DNA of 64,000 bases from Shimia sp. (GTDB lineage Bacteria; Pseudomonadota; Alphaproteobacteria; Rhodobacterales; Rhodobacteraceae), in NCBI RefSeq assembly GCF_022448905.1, contig NZ_JAKVCW010000002.1:310001-374000 (forward strand), written 5' to 3'. The position numbers and the translations under genes were made by a program. Every line of letters begins with the position of its first letter. The stretch's first letter is position 1. Shown here one piece after another: positions 1 to 8,672 of this stretch. The notes under the pieces are model-generated. The model saw only the letters and a list, made by a program, of their open reading frames with translations. It ran no database searches and was not told the DNA's origin.

Positions 1-390
1 TCCAAGATGCGACCCACACCGGCGACAGTGGCATTCGGTGCGGACCCGGAGGAGCTTGCGGTCCGGTTTGGTTCCAATCGCTTTGGGGAGCGACTTGTAG
101 AAACTCGGCCATCCGGTGCCACTGTCGTACTTATGCCGCGAACTGTAGAGTTTCAGATCGCAACCGCGACAGTGATATGTCCCCTTCTCGTAGTTCTTAT
201 CCAATGGCGACGAGCCCGCCCGCTCTGTGCCCTCCTGCCGCATCACTTTGTACTGCGCGGGTGTGAGCATGGCGCGCCATTCGGCGTCCGTACGGCTGAC
301 CTCGAACTCTTTTGCCAGAGTGGCACGCGGCAAGGCCATGGCAGCCAGCGCTGCCGCGCCTGCGGCCGAAATGAAATGACGTCGTTGCAT
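1..390 (-). CDS. msrB: Peptide-methionine (R)-S-oxide reductase MsrB, exported, partial (3' end outside window)
   Basis: MsrB reduces methionine-R-sulfoxide in proteins. Reading the minus strand from the ATG at 390 gives 130 residues before the window edge. The N-terminus (MQRRHFISAAGAAALAAMAL) looks like a Tat-type leader, so a periplasmic form is likely. The body carries family landmarks: the first zinc-binding CxxC (HCRGC), the block KYDSGTGWPSFY, and VRTECHCRRCGSHLG holding the second CxxC. The catalytic cysteine of the RYCINS block lies beyond position 1 and cannot be checked. An AGGAGG ribosome site sits just before the ATG. The gene diverges from cobS. Family assignment is firm; export is inferred. 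Confidence 0.9.
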   Translation of the reverse strand, partial: MQRRHFISAAGAAALAAMALPRATLAKEFEVSRTDAEWRAMLTPAQYKVMRQEGTERAGSSPLDKNYEKGTYHCRGCDLKLYSSRHKYDSGTGWPSFYKSLPKAIGTKPDRKLLRVRTECHCRRCGSHLG

Positions 391-586
391 TCACCATCCT
401 CCTTTGGTCGTAAAATTGCGCACCAATCGGCGATTAAGCAATCAACAGCTCAGCACAGGACTGTGAGTTTCGTGACAACGCCACGTATTTTGCAGAGTTT
501 CGCTTGTGATCCCGTGGGATTTGATGCACCAAAGGCCGGTAGATTTGGGCCGCCGTATTTGGGTGGCCGGGAGAAGGACATACGAC
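391..586. other. Divergent msrB/cobS intergenic region
   Basis: This 196-bp spacer must hold promoters for both divergent genes. I looked for a cobalamin riboswitch (B12 box, GCCACTG-type core) in front of cobS and saw none. No clear operator was seen. Confidence 0.5.
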
Positions 587-1573
587 ATGGCCGACGGCAT
601 GATGGAAAGCAACGCGAAGCCCACCGAAGACATTGATCTGCGCGATGTGTTTGGCATCGACAGCGACATGAAAATCAAGGGTTTTGAAGAGCGCACAGAC
701 CGCGTGCCAGAGATCGACCCAACGTACAAGTTTGACCCGGAAACCACGCTGGCGATCTTGGCGGGTTTTGGCCACAACCGTCGTGTGATGATTCAAGGCT
801 ACCACGGCACCGGTAAATCGACCCACATCGAGCAGGTTGCCGCCCGCCTGAACTGGCCCTGTGTGCGCGTCAACCTCGACAGCCACATCAGCCGGATCGA
901 CCTGATTGGTAAAGACGCCATCAAACTGCGCGACGGCAAGCAGGTTACAGAGTTCCACGAAGGCATCCTGCCCTGGGCGCTGCGCAACCCAACCGCGATT
1001 GTGTTTGATGAATATGATGCCGGTCGTGCGGATGTGATGTTTGTGATCCAGCGTGTTCTGGAGCATGACGGCAAGCTGACCCTGCTGGACCAGAACGAAG
1101 TCATCACGCCAAACCCCTATTTCCGCCTGTTTGCCACAGCAAACACCGTGGGTCTGGGCGACACCACTGGCCTCTACCACGGCACGCAACAGATCAACCA
1201 AGCTCAGATGGACCGTTGGTCTCTGGTGTCCACGCTGAACTACCTCAGCCACGATGCCGAAGCCGCCATCATCCTGTCCAAGGCGCCGCACTACAACACC
1301 GCCGAAGGCCGCAAGATTGTGAGCCAGATGGTGACCGTTGCGGACCTGACTCGGACCGCGTTTATGAACGGCGACCTGTCCACCGTGATGAGCCCACGGA
1401 CCGTGATCAACTGGGCTGCAAACTCGGAAATCTTCCGCAATGTCGGCTATGCCTTCCGCCTGAGCTTCCTGAACAAATGTGACGAACTGGAACGCCAGAC
1501 CGTTGCCGAGTTCTATCAGCGCTGCTTTGACGAAGAGCTGCCAGAAAGCGCGGCCAGCGTGAGCCTGGGCTAA
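587..1573 (+). CDS. cobS: Aerobic cobaltochelatase subunit CobS (AAA+ ATPase)
   Basis: CobS is the AAA+ motor of the CobNST complex, which inserts cobalt into hydrogenobyrinate a,c-diamide in the aerobic B12 pathway. The 328-residue product has Walker [10 protein letters not shown] (about 71-79) and Walker B IVFDEY (about 138-143), followed by the sensor region [11 protein letters not shown] typical of this MoxR-like family. The frame is open upstream, but the ATG at 587 is chosen because GAGAAGG precedes it and MADGMMES fits CobS N-termini. cobT follows after 159 bp containing two hairpins, so the two genes may be differentially expressed. cobN is not in the window. Confidence 0.93.
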   Translation: MADGMMESNAKPTEDIDLRDVFGIDSDMKIKGFEERTDRVPEIDPTYKFDPETTLAILAGFGHNRRVMIQGYHGTGKSTHIEQVAARLNWPCVRVNLDSHISRIDLIGKDAIKLRDGKQVTEFHEGILPWALRNPTAIVFDEYDAGRADVMFVIQRVLEHDGKLTLLDQNEVITPNPYFRLFATANTVGLGDTTGLYHGTQQINQAQMDRWSLVSTLNYLSHDAEAAIILSKAPHYNTAEGRKIVSQMVTVADLTRTAFMNGDLSTVMSPRTVINWAANSEIFRNVGYAFRLSFLNKCDELERQTVAEFYQRCFDEELPESAASVSLG

Positions 1574-1583
1574 AGAACAGCCT

Positions 1584-1605
1584 TGTCCGGCGGCAACGCC
1601 GGACA
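1584..1605 (+). terminator. Hairpin after cobS
   Basis: Perfect 9-bp stem (1584-1592 with 1597-1605) with a GCAA tetraloop starts 10 nt after the cobS stop codon. No T-tract follows, so it may protect the cobS 3' end or pause polymerase rather than terminate. Confidence 0.5.
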
Positions 1606-1661
1606 GTGCCCGACCGCCCCCATGGGCGGGCACTTCGTTTTCCGCCCGCGGTCGGGCACTG
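1604..1661 (+). repeat. Long nested inverted repeat between cobS and cobT
   Basis: A 14-bp perfect inverted repeat (1604-1617 with 1648-1661) encloses a second short stem (GGGCGG at 1624-1629 with CCGCCC at 1642-1647). Twenty bases of it (1612-1631) recur exactly at 47720-47739 after ptsP. It is probably an mRNA-processing or termination element. Confidence 0.55.
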
Positions 1662-1732
1662 CCCTCTCAATAAGGAAGGCTGGACAAAGACCACACTGAG
1701 CGGGAAACTCATTCTATGGACTGGGTGCGATC

Positions 1733-3607
1733 ATGAAAAAACCAAGCGACAACCCCGCTGATCCGTTCAAAAAGGCCCTGGCTGAGGCCACCAAAGTCAT
1801 GGCCGACGATCCGGAATTGTCGGTGTCCTACACGGTTGATCCATCCGGCATGTCCGGCGACAGCATCCGCCTGCCCCAGGTCAGCCGTCGCATGACCCGC
1901 GACGAGGTGCTTCTGGCGCGCGGCACCGCCGATGCGCTGGCGCTGCAACGCAAGTATCACGATGACGCCACCCATATGCGCTATGCGCCCGGCCAAGGCA
2001 TTGCCCGCGATCTTTATGAGGCGATGGAAACCGCGCGGTGTGAAGCGATGGGCGCGCGGGACATGCCCGGCACTGCCACAAACATTGACGTAAAAATCAG
2101 CCAGGAAGCCGCTGGCCGTGGGTATGGCGACATAACCTCCACCGAGCAGGCGCCTTTGCCTGTGGCGGCGGGCTATCTGATCCGTCATCTGGCCACCGGC
2201 CGCGATCTGCCTCCGGCGGCGGCCAATGTGATGAACCTGTGGCGCGGCTACATCGAGCAGAGCGCAGGCGAGCACTTGGACGACCTGCAAGAGCTGCTGT
2301 CTGACCAACAGGCCTTTGCCAAGTTTGCCCGCCAGATCATCGAGGACCTCGGCTACGGCGATCAGCTAGGTGACGATCCAGACGACATCGACGATCAGGA
2401 AGACGAGGCCGAAGAACAGGCGGAAGAGCAGGAAGACCCCGATAGCCAGGGTCAGGATGACAGCGACCAAGAAGACACTGAGGCCAGCCCTGAGCAATCT
2501 CAGGAAGAGCAACAGGACATGTCCGAGGCGCAGGTCACCATGGATGACATGGCTGAGGACGAGATGTCCGATGAGGCAGAGCTGCCGGACGGTGAAGCAC
2601 CGCTGGATCCACCTCCCCCACCACCAATTTCTGAGGCAGACCCGGACTATGTGGTGTTTGACACCACTCATGACGAAGAAGTTGCCGCCGAAGAACTTGC
2701 CGAGCCGGTCGAGTTGGAACGCCTGCGCGCCTATCTGGACCAACAGCTCGAGCCCCTCAAAGGCGCAGTGAGTCGTCTGGCCAACCGCCTGCAGCGCCGC
2801 CTTCAGGCGCAGCAAAACCGCAGCTGGGAGTTTGATCTCGAAGAAGGCACGCTCGACGCCGGGCGTCTGGCGCGCGTTGTGGCCAACCCCACCACGCCGC
2901 TCAGCTTCAAGATGGAACATGACACCGAGTTCCGCGACACGGTGGTGACATTGCTGCTCGATAACTCTGGCTCGATGCGTGGCCGTCCAATTTCCATTGC
3001 CGCGATTTGTGCAGACGTTCTGGCACGTACGCTGGAGCGCTGCAACGTGAAGGTGGAAATCCTCGGTTTCACCACCCGCGCGTGGAAAGGCGGTTTGGCC
3101 CGTGAAAAGTGGCTCAACGACGGTCGCCCACAGCAACCGGGCCGCCTGAATGACCTGCGCCACATCATCTACAAACAGGCGGACGCCCCTTGGCGCCGTG
3201 TGCGGCCGAACCTTGGCCTGATGATGAAAGAGGGCTTGCTGAAAGAAAACATCGACGGCGAGGCGCTGGAATGGGCCCACCGCCGCATGCTGATGCGCCC
3301 GGAACAGCGCAAGATCCTGATGGTGATCTCCGACGGGGCGCCCGTTGATGACAGCACGCTCTCGGTGAACCCCGCCAATTATTTGGAAAAACACCTGCGC
3401 GACGTGATCTCCATGGTGGAAAAACGCAAACTGGTGGAGCTTTTGGCCATTGGGATCGGCCATGACGTGACCCGCTACTATGACCGCGCGGTGACCATCA
3501 CCGATGTGGAGCAGCTTGCAGGTGCCATGACCGAGCAACTGGCCGCCCTGTTTGACAACGATCCACGCGCCCGTGCGCGTGTCATGGGCATGCGGAAAGT
3601 CGGCTAA
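1733..3607 (+). CDS. cobT: Aerobic cobaltochelatase subunit CobT
   Basis: CobT is the partner of CobS in the ATP-dependent cobaltochelatase and is thought to couple the AAA+ ring to CobN. The 624-residue product has an alphaproteobacterial CobT N-terminal domain, a long acidic linker (about 208-300, many Asp/Glu/Gln) ending in a proline run, and a C-terminal von Willebrand A domain whose MIDAS motif DNSGS is near residue 409. The linker and VWA layout match the family and its usual length (about 620-630). The start is an ATG two codons after an in-frame region without alternatives. A terminator hairpin with a T-rich tail follows. Confidence 0.95.
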   Translation: MKKPSDNPADPFKKALAEATKVMADDPELSVSYTVDPSGMSGDSIRLPQVSRRMTRDEVLLARGTADALALQRKYHDDATHMRYAPGQGIARDLYEAMETARCEAMGARDMPGTATNIDVKISQEAAGRGYGDITSTEQAPLPVAAGYLIRHLATGRDLPPAAANVMNLWRGYIEQSAGEHLDDLQELLSDQQAFAKFARQIIEDLGYGDQLGDDPDDIDDQEDEAEEQAEEQEDPDSQGQDDSDQEDTEASPEQSQEEQQDMSEAQVTMDDMAEDEMSDEAELPDGEAPLDPPPPPPISEADPDYVVFDTTHDEEVAAEELAEPVELERLRAYLDQQLEPLKGAVSRLANRLQRRLQAQQNRSWEFDLEEGTLDAGRLARVVANPTTPLSFKMEHDTEFRDTVVTLLLDNSGSMRGRPISIAAICADVLARTLERCNVKVEILGFTTRAWKGGLAREKWLNDGRPQQPGRLNDLRHIIYKQADAPWRRVRPNLGLMMKEGLLKENIDGEALEWAHRRMLMRPEQRKILMVISDGAPVDDSTLSVNPANYLEKHLRDVISMVEKRKLVELLAIGIGHDVTRYYDRAVTITDVEQLAGAMTEQLAALFDNDPRARARVMGMRKVG

Positions 3608-3619
3608 GTCCCTCTTCTT

Positions 3620-3680
3620 CTTGCCCGAAATATCCCGGGGGTGAGCGTCCGCGAGGGGGCTGGCCCCCTCTTCTTTTCTA
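3620..3680 (+). repeat. Dispersed hairpin repeat, copy 1, with terminator after cobT
   Basis: The core GAAATATCCCGGGG (about 3626-3640) is followed by a stem GAGGGGG/CCCCCTC (3653-3659 with 3664-3670) and then TTCTTTTCT, a credible intrinsic terminator for cobT. The core recurs at three other places in the window (43643, 57532 and 59931 regions). Confidence 0.7.
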
Positions 3681-3759
3681 CCGCTGCGGCAATCCGCTTG
3701 CCATTGGGGGCGCAGTGCGTATCACTGAACGCCAATTCATTTGCGCCAAGGAGCTGTGC

Positions 3760-5571
3760 ATGTTTCAGGATTTTGCCGTCACCGCCCGCCCGGAACAGGG
3801 CCCTGCCCGCCTCAAAGCGCTGCGGGCGCAAATGGACACAGGCGGCCTGGACGGGTTTTTGGTGCCGCGCGCCGATGCGCATCAGGGCGAATACGTGGCA
3901 CCGCGTGATGACCGGCTCGCTTGGCTCACCGGGTTCACCGGTTCCGCTGGGTTTTGCGTTGTGCTCAAAGACATCGCCGGCGTGTTTGTCGATGGGCGCT
4001 ATCGCACGCAGGTGAAAGAACAAGTGGCGGATTGCTACACGCCGGTGGATTGGCCAGAGGTCCTGCCGGGGCCGTGGATCGTGGAAAACCTGGGCACTGG
4101 CCATGTCGGCTTTGATCCCTGGCTCTACACCATTGGCCAATTGGAGACGCTGCATAAGGCCACCGAAGACCACATGATCACCTTTGTGCCGGTGAACAAT
4201 CCAATCGACGCCATTTGGGACGACCAACCTGACGCCCCCATGGCTCCGGTGAAATCCCACCCCACCAACGTGGCCGGAGAATCCCACTGCGACAAACGCG
4301 CGCGGCTTGCGGCGGACTTGAATGCTCATGGAGAGACGGCGGCGGTGATCACCCTGCCTGACAGCATTGCCTGGCTCCTCAACATCCGCGGCGCGGACAT
4401 TCCCCGCAACCCGCTGGCACATGGGTTTGCCGTGCTGAATTCCGACGCCACCGTGGACCTGTTTATGGCAGCGGAAAAACTCACAGACGTGCGCGACCAT
4501 CTCGGCGATGCAGTGCGTGTGCACGCGCCTGACGCTTTTGTCCCATTTCTCACACAGCTCTCCGGCACCGTGCGGCTCGACAAAGGCAGCGCGCCAATTG
4601 CCGTGCAAGCTGCCGTATCCCAAAGCGACGCGGAGATTTCTTACGGCCAAGACCCCTGCGTCATGCCCAAGGCCCGCAAAAACGCGTCTGAAATTGCCGG
4701 CATGGCCGAAGCCCATCTGCGGGACGGCGTAGCTGTAGTAAACTTCCTCAGTTGGTTTGACGCGCAGGACAAAACCACCCTCACCGAAATCGACGTGGTG
4801 ACAAAACTGGAAGAGTACCGCCGCGCCACCAATGCGCTGCTGGAAATCAGTTTTGACACCATCGCGGGTGCTGGCCCGAACGGGGCGATCATGCATTACC
4901 GCGTGACCGAAGAAACCAACCGGCCTTTACAAAGCGGCGATCTGATGGTGCTCGACAGTGGCGGGCAATATGCCGATGGCACCACCGACATCACCCGCAC
5001 CTTGCCCATTGGTGAGGTGAGCGAAGACGCCAAAGTGGCCTTCACCCGCGTGCTACAGGGCATGATTGCCGTATCGCGCATGCGCTTCCCCAAAGGGGTA
5101 GCAGGCAGCCATATTGAGGCCATTGGACGCTTGCCACTTTGGATGGCAGGTCAGGACTTTGACCATGGGTTAGGTCACGGTGTCGGCGCGTATCTCTGTG
5201 TGCACGAAGGGCCACAGCGCCTGAGCCGCGTGAGCGACACCCCGCTAGAGGTCGGCATGATCCTGTCCAATGAGCCGGGCTATTACCGCCCTGGAGCGTT
5301 CGGAATCCGGATCGAGAACCTGATTGTGGTCGAAGAGGCCCCCGCGCTGCCCGGGGGTGACGATCACCGCGAGATGCTGCAGTTCCGCAACCTGACCTTT
5401 GCGCCGATTGATCGCGGCATGGTGGTTGTCGACCTGCTGAGCGAAGCGGAACTGGATTGGCTGAACGCCTATCACGCGACGTGCCGTCAAGTGCTGTCGC
5501 CACGACTCGCACCGGAGCAACAAATGTGGTTGGATGCAGCCTGCGCCGCGCTGTCACATTCCACGCCGTGA
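3760..5571 (+). CDS. Aminopeptidase P family protein (M24B, Xaa-Pro aminopeptidase)
   Basis: A cytosolic metallopeptidase expected to remove N-terminal residues from Xaa-Pro peptides. The 603-residue product has two creatinase-like N-terminal domains and a C-terminal pita-bread M24 domain. The metal ligands are in order: Asp in VLDSGGQ (about 398), Asp in TTDITRT (about 409), His in GHGVGAYL (about 474), Glu in SNEPGY (about 503) and Glu in RIENL (about 518). The length fits the large three-domain form (about 600). The frame opens 15 codons earlier, but the ATG at 3760 has AAGGAG 6 nt before it. It appears to be a single-gene unit after the cobT terminator. Confidence 0.9.
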   Translation: MFQDFAVTARPEQGPARLKALRAQMDTGGLDGFLVPRADAHQGEYVAPRDDRLAWLTGFTGSAGFCVVLKDIAGVFVDGRYRTQVKEQVADCYTPVDWPEVLPGPWIVENLGTGHVGFDPWLYTIGQLETLHKATEDHMITFVPVNNPIDAIWDDQPDAPMAPVKSHPTNVAGESHCDKRARLAADLNAHGETAAVITLPDSIAWLLNIRGADIPRNPLAHGFAVLNSDATVDLFMAAEKLTDVRDHLGDAVRVHAPDAFVPFLTQLSGTVRLDKGSAPIAVQAAVSQSDAEISYGQDPCVMPKARKNASEIAGMAEAHLRDGVAVVNFLSWFDAQDKTTLTEIDVVTKLEEYRRATNALLEISFDTIAGAGPNGAIMHYRVTEETNRPLQSGDLMVLDSGGQYADGTTDITRTLPIGEVSEDAKVAFTRVLQGMIAVSRMRFPKGVAGSHIEAIGRLPLWMAGQDFDHGLGHGVGAYLCVHEGPQRLSRVSDTPLEVGMILSNEPGYYRPGAFGIRIENLIVVEEAPALPGGDDHREMLQFRNLTFAPIDRGMVVVDLLSEAELDWLNAYHATCRQVLSPRLAPEQQMWLDAACAALSHSTP

Positions 5572-5625
5572 CATCGTACTGTTACAACACAACTTTATTT
5601 GGGCGCGAAACAGGAGGGATACCAC

Positions 5626-5967
5626 ATGACAAACATCACAATCCGCAAAGCTGAAGGCAATTGGGTTGTCCGTGCCGGTGGCGCCATCCTGGGCGAAAGC
5701 AGCAACGCGCTGGAACTGAGCGAAGGTGACCTGAAGCCGGTGATCTATTTCCCACGCACCGACATTGCCATGGCGTTTTTGGACCCAAGCGACAAGACCA
5801 CCTATTGCCCGCACAAAGGCGATGCCAACCACTTCTCGATTGTGACCAAAAGCCAAACCATCTCTGACGCGGCCTGGAGCTATGAGGCGCCGGTTGAGGC
5901 CGTGGAACGCATCAAGGATCACCTGGCGTTTTATACCAGCGATCTGGTGGCGGTAGAGCGCGTCTAA
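5626..5967 (+). CDS. DUF427 domain protein
   Basis: A small 113-residue cytosolic protein of the DUF427 family, whose biochemical role is unknown. The family signature region is YFPRTDIAMAFLDPSDKTTYCPHKGDANHF (given here as 5810-5845 approximately at the DNA level), with the conserved TxCPxKG core and a following W in AWSYEAPVEAVERIK. The ATG at 5626 follows AGGAGG at 5612-5617 with ideal spacing; an upstream in-frame start would lack this. It is followed by a hairpin before the ABC operon, so it is probably a separate transcript. Confidence 0.82.
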   Translation: MTNITIRKAEGNWVVRAGGAILGESSNALELSEGDLKPVIYFPRTDIAMAFLDPSDKTTYCPHKGDANHFSIVTKSQTISDAAWSYEAPVEAVERIKDHLAFYTSDLVAVERV

Positions 5968-5979
5968 AACTCGGAAAAT

Positions 5980-6003
5980 GCGCGCTGGACACCAGCGCGC
6001 TTT
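5980..6003 (+). terminator. Hairpin between the DUF427 gene and the ABC operon
   Basis: Perfect 9-bp GC stem (5980-5988 with 5992-6000), loop ACA, followed by only TTT and a C-run. It is a likely weak terminator or stabilising hairpin. Confidence 0.55.
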
Positions 6004-6020
6004 CCCCCAACAGTGCGCCT

Positions 6021-6713
6021 ATGTCGCAAATTTCTGTTTCCGATTTTTCCTTTGTTTGGCCCGGCAGCAACGCCGCAGTGCTGCAAAATGCCTCCCTTGA
6101 TGTGGCGGCTGGCGAACGGGTGATGCTTCGCGGCCCCAGCGGGTCCGGCAAGTCCACGCTTTTGGCGGCCATTTCCGGCGTGATCGATATTCCGGTTGGC
6201 GCAGTATCTGTGGTTGTTCAGGACATCGGTGCACTACCCGCCAGCAAACGCGACCGGTTTCGAGCAGACCACATGGGCCTGATTTTTCAGGTGTTCAATC
6301 TCGTGCCCTGGCTCAGTGCCGTGGACAACATCCTTTTGCCCTGCCGCTTCTCCAAGCGCCGCCGAGAGCGTGTGACTAATCCTTTGGACAAGGAAGCGCA
6401 GCGTTTGATGGCGGCTTTGGGGCTTGATCCAGATACGCTTGGCGCGTCCCAAGCCAGCGCGCTCAGCGTTGGGCAGCAACAGCGGGTCGCGGCGGCGCGT
6501 GCCTTGATTGGCGCGCCGGAAGTGATCCTTGCGGATGAACCGACCTCCGCGCTGGATCCGGAGACCAAAGAAACCTTCATGCAGATGCTCAGCCAGCAAG
6601 CTCAGGAAAGTGGCGCGGCCCTGTTGATGGTCAGCCATGACAGCGGACTGGATCATCACTTTGATCGGGTGATCCACATCACGGATCTGACTCAAGCGGG
6701 AGCAGCCGCATGA
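6021..6713 (+). CDS. ABC transporter ATP-binding protein (LolD/MacB type)
   Basis: The ATPase of a MacB/LolD-like transporter that acts with the permease encoded next. The 230-residue product has Walker A GPSGSGKST (about 38-46), Q-loop in LIFQVFNLVPW, signature LSVGQQQRV, Walker B VILADEPTSALDP, and the H-loop MVSHD. Tight spacing to the permease (4-nt ATGA overlap) shows one operon with the DUF3299 gene. The substrate is not evident from the ATPase; context hints at metal or a lipoprotein-like process. Confidence 0.9.
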   Translation: MSQISVSDFSFVWPGSNAAVLQNASLDVAAGERVMLRGPSGSGKSTLLAAISGVIDIPVGAVSVVVQDIGALPASKRDRFRADHMGLIFQVFNLVPWLSAVDNILLPCRFSKRRRERVTNPLDKEAQRLMAALGLDPDTLGASQASALSVGQQQRVAAARALIGAPEVILADEPTSALDPETKETFMQMLSQQAQESGAALLMVSHDSGLDHHFDRVIHITDLTQAGAAA

Positions 6714-7978
6714 CGCTGGTGTTACGCAGCCTGTGGAACCGCCGCTTTGTCGCCGCGCTCACCGTTTTGGCCATCGCGTTGAGTGTTGCTCTGATCCTCA
6801 GCGTCGAGCGGCTGCGTGACTCTGCCCGCACGTCCTTTGCCAATTCTGCCTCCGGCATCGATCTGATCGTCGCGCCACGCGGCAATGACGTTCAGATCCT
6901 GTTGGCCACGGTTTTTGGCGTCGGGTCCACTGGCGCCGGCCTGTCCGGCAAGGTGCTTGCGCTGCTGGAAGAGATGCCCGGTGTGGCTTGGGCGGTGCCG
7001 TTGATGCAGGGGGACAACCACCAAGGCTTTCCGGTCATCGGCACCTCTGCGGCCTACTTTAAACATTTCAAACACAGCCGCGGACAGGCGCTGAGCTTTG
7101 CCACTGGTGGGTCTTTTGAAGATACACATGGCGCGGTGATCGGCGCCGAAGTGGCGGACCATTTGGGGTATGATGTTGGGACAGAGATCATCAACGCCCA
7201 CGGCGCGGGCGCTGTTGCGCTGGAGGTGCATGACGAAGCGCCGTTTCAAATCACCGGCGTGCTCGCTCGCACCAACACCGCTGTGGATCGCATGGTGTTT
7301 ATCTCGCTTGAAGGGTTTGACGCGCTGCACGCCGAAAGCGCCCCGCGTTCAGCTGATCCCTTTGCCGCCATCGCTGAGGCGGATCACGACAGCCACGACG
7401 AAGAACATGAGCATGGATTTGTGCCTGACCAGATCAATGCGGTCTACATCGGCCTCAGCAACCGCACCGCCGTGCTTGGCGTTCAACGGGCCGTTGCCAC
7501 CTACAAAGCCGAACCCTTGGCCGCGGTGATGCCCAATGTGGCGTTGCTGCAGCTCTGGTCGATCACTGGCACCGCCGAAAACGCTCTGCGCCTGATGTCT
7601 GTGGCGGTGATGGCCGCCAGCATGATTGGCATGGTGGTGATGTTGTCCGCAGCACTGGAAGCCCGCCGCCGCGAATTTGCCATTCTACGTTCCGTTGGCG
7701 CAGCGCCACGGGACGTGGTCCTGATGATCATCCTCGAAGCCCTGCTGGTCACTGGTTCTGGCATTCTGCTGGGTCTGGCAGTCTTCTGGAGCGCCAGCCT
7801 GCTAGCAGAGCCGCTGCTGTCCGCCCGATTTGGCGTCACGCTCGGCGGCCACATCCTAACAAGCCGCGAAATCATCTTGCTGCTCACAGTCTTGTGTTTT
7901 GGTGGATTGGCCAGCTTGCTGCCAGCATGGCGTGTGTATCGCATGACCCTGGCGGACGGCTTGACCACCCGGCTTTAA
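6710..7978 (+). CDS. ABC transporter permease (MacB/FtsX type) with His/Asp/Glu-rich loop
   Basis: The inner-membrane subunit for the preceding ATPase. The 422-residue product has a first membrane span near 12-28, a large periplasmic domain, and three C-terminal spans forming the FtsX domain (about 290-415; the conserved ARRREFAILRSVGAAPRDV follows the second span). The periplasmic domain holds a short acidic, histidine-rich stretch (EADHDSHDEEHEHG, about 222-235), which suggests divalent metal contact. It overlaps the ATPase gene by 4 nt and is followed 43 nt later by the DUF3299 gene. Transport or mechanotransmission direction is not deducible. Confidence 0.88.
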   Translation: MTLVLRSLWNRRFVAALTVLAIALSVALILSVERLRDSARTSFANSASGIDLIVAPRGNDVQILLATVFGVGSTGAGLSGKVLALLEEMPGVAWAVPLMQGDNHQGFPVIGTSAAYFKHFKHSRGQALSFATGGSFEDTHGAVIGAEVADHLGYDVGTEIINAHGAGAVALEVHDEAPFQITGVLARTNTAVDRMVFISLEGFDALHAESAPRSADPFAAIAEADHDSHDEEHEHGFVPDQINAVYIGLSNRTAVLGVQRAVATYKAEPLAAVMPNVALLQLWSITGTAENALRLMSVAVMAASMIGMVVMLSAALEARRREFAILRSVGAAPRDVVLMIILEALLVTGSGILLGLAVFWSASLLAEPLLSARFGVTLGGHILTSREIILLLTVLCFGGLASLLPAWRVYRMTLADGLTTRL

Positions 7979-8021
7979 GCCGTTCAACTGTCACAACGCC
8001 CCCTCTAACGGAGACCTATTC

Positions 8022-8669
8022 ATGAAAGCGATCTTGCTCTCTGCCGCCCTCACCCTGACGGCCTCCGTAGGTTTCGCGGATCAGGCCAAGGAAATTGGCT
8101 GGGAAGAGCTCGCCGCGCCCACATCCGTGTTTGAAAACCCGTTCGAAAACCTAACGGATCAACAGATGCAAACCTTGGCGCGCATCTTGCGGCTGGACTA
8201 CTTGGTCGAGACAGAGAAAGACGCCGAGGCAAAAGTTGAAGTCGCCGGTCTCCGAAAAGACCTCTCCAAAGAAGGCATTGATGCGGATTTTCTGCTCGCG
8301 GAACGGATCCGGATAATGACCAAACTCGAAAACGAGTCTCGTATGCCCAACACGTCTGTAGTGGGACAGACCGTTCGCATGCCGGGCTATCTACTGCCGC
8401 TGGAGCTGGACGGCAATCTCGCGGTGGAGTTTCTTCTGGTGCCCACCGTCGGCGCGTGCATTCACACGCCGCCACCGCCAGCCAATCAGATCGTCTACGT
8501 GCGCTATCCAGCGGGATACCCCACCGAGAGCTTGTTCACCCCCGTCTGGATTAGCGGCGAGCTCCGCAGCGAGTTTGACAGCCATTCGCTTTACATGGTC
8601 GATGGCGAAGCAGACGTGGATGTGACCTATAAAATGGACGCGGACAGCGTGATTGCCTACGGCTCCTAA
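8022..8669 (+). CDS. Secreted DUF3299 family protein
   Basis: A 215-residue exported protein. It begins with a clear Sec signal peptide (MKAILLSAALTLTASVGFA). The C-terminal half carries the DUF3299 hallmark GACIHTPPPPANQIVYV with its Cys-Ile-His-Thr-Pro core. A middle segment (about 65-90) is charged and helical. The function is unknown. Its place downstream of a MacB-like ATPase/permease pair with a His-rich loop resembles gene sets linked to zinc in vibrios (from memory, not checked). The ATG is preceded by an AACGGAG-type ribosome site. Confidence 0.8.
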   Translation: MKAILLSAALTLTASVGFADQAKEIGWEELAAPTSVFENPFENLTDQQMQTLARILRLDYLVETEKDAEAKVEVAGLRKDLSKEGIDADFLLAERIRIMTKLENESRMPNTSVVGQTVRMPGYLLPLELDGNLAVEFLLVPTVGACIHTPPPPANQIVYVRYPAGYPTESLFTPVWISGELRSEFDSHSLYMVDGEADVDVTYKMDADSVIAYGS

Positions 8670-8672
8670 GTC

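Noticed and set aside
391..586. Possible cobalamin riboswitch before cobS
   Set aside because: No B12-box-like core or the expected multi-stem layout was seen in the 196-bp spacer.
434..1633. Long minus-strand open frame opposite cobS
   Set aside because: Shadow of cobS codon usage; no family features, and the plus-strand protein is clearly CobS.
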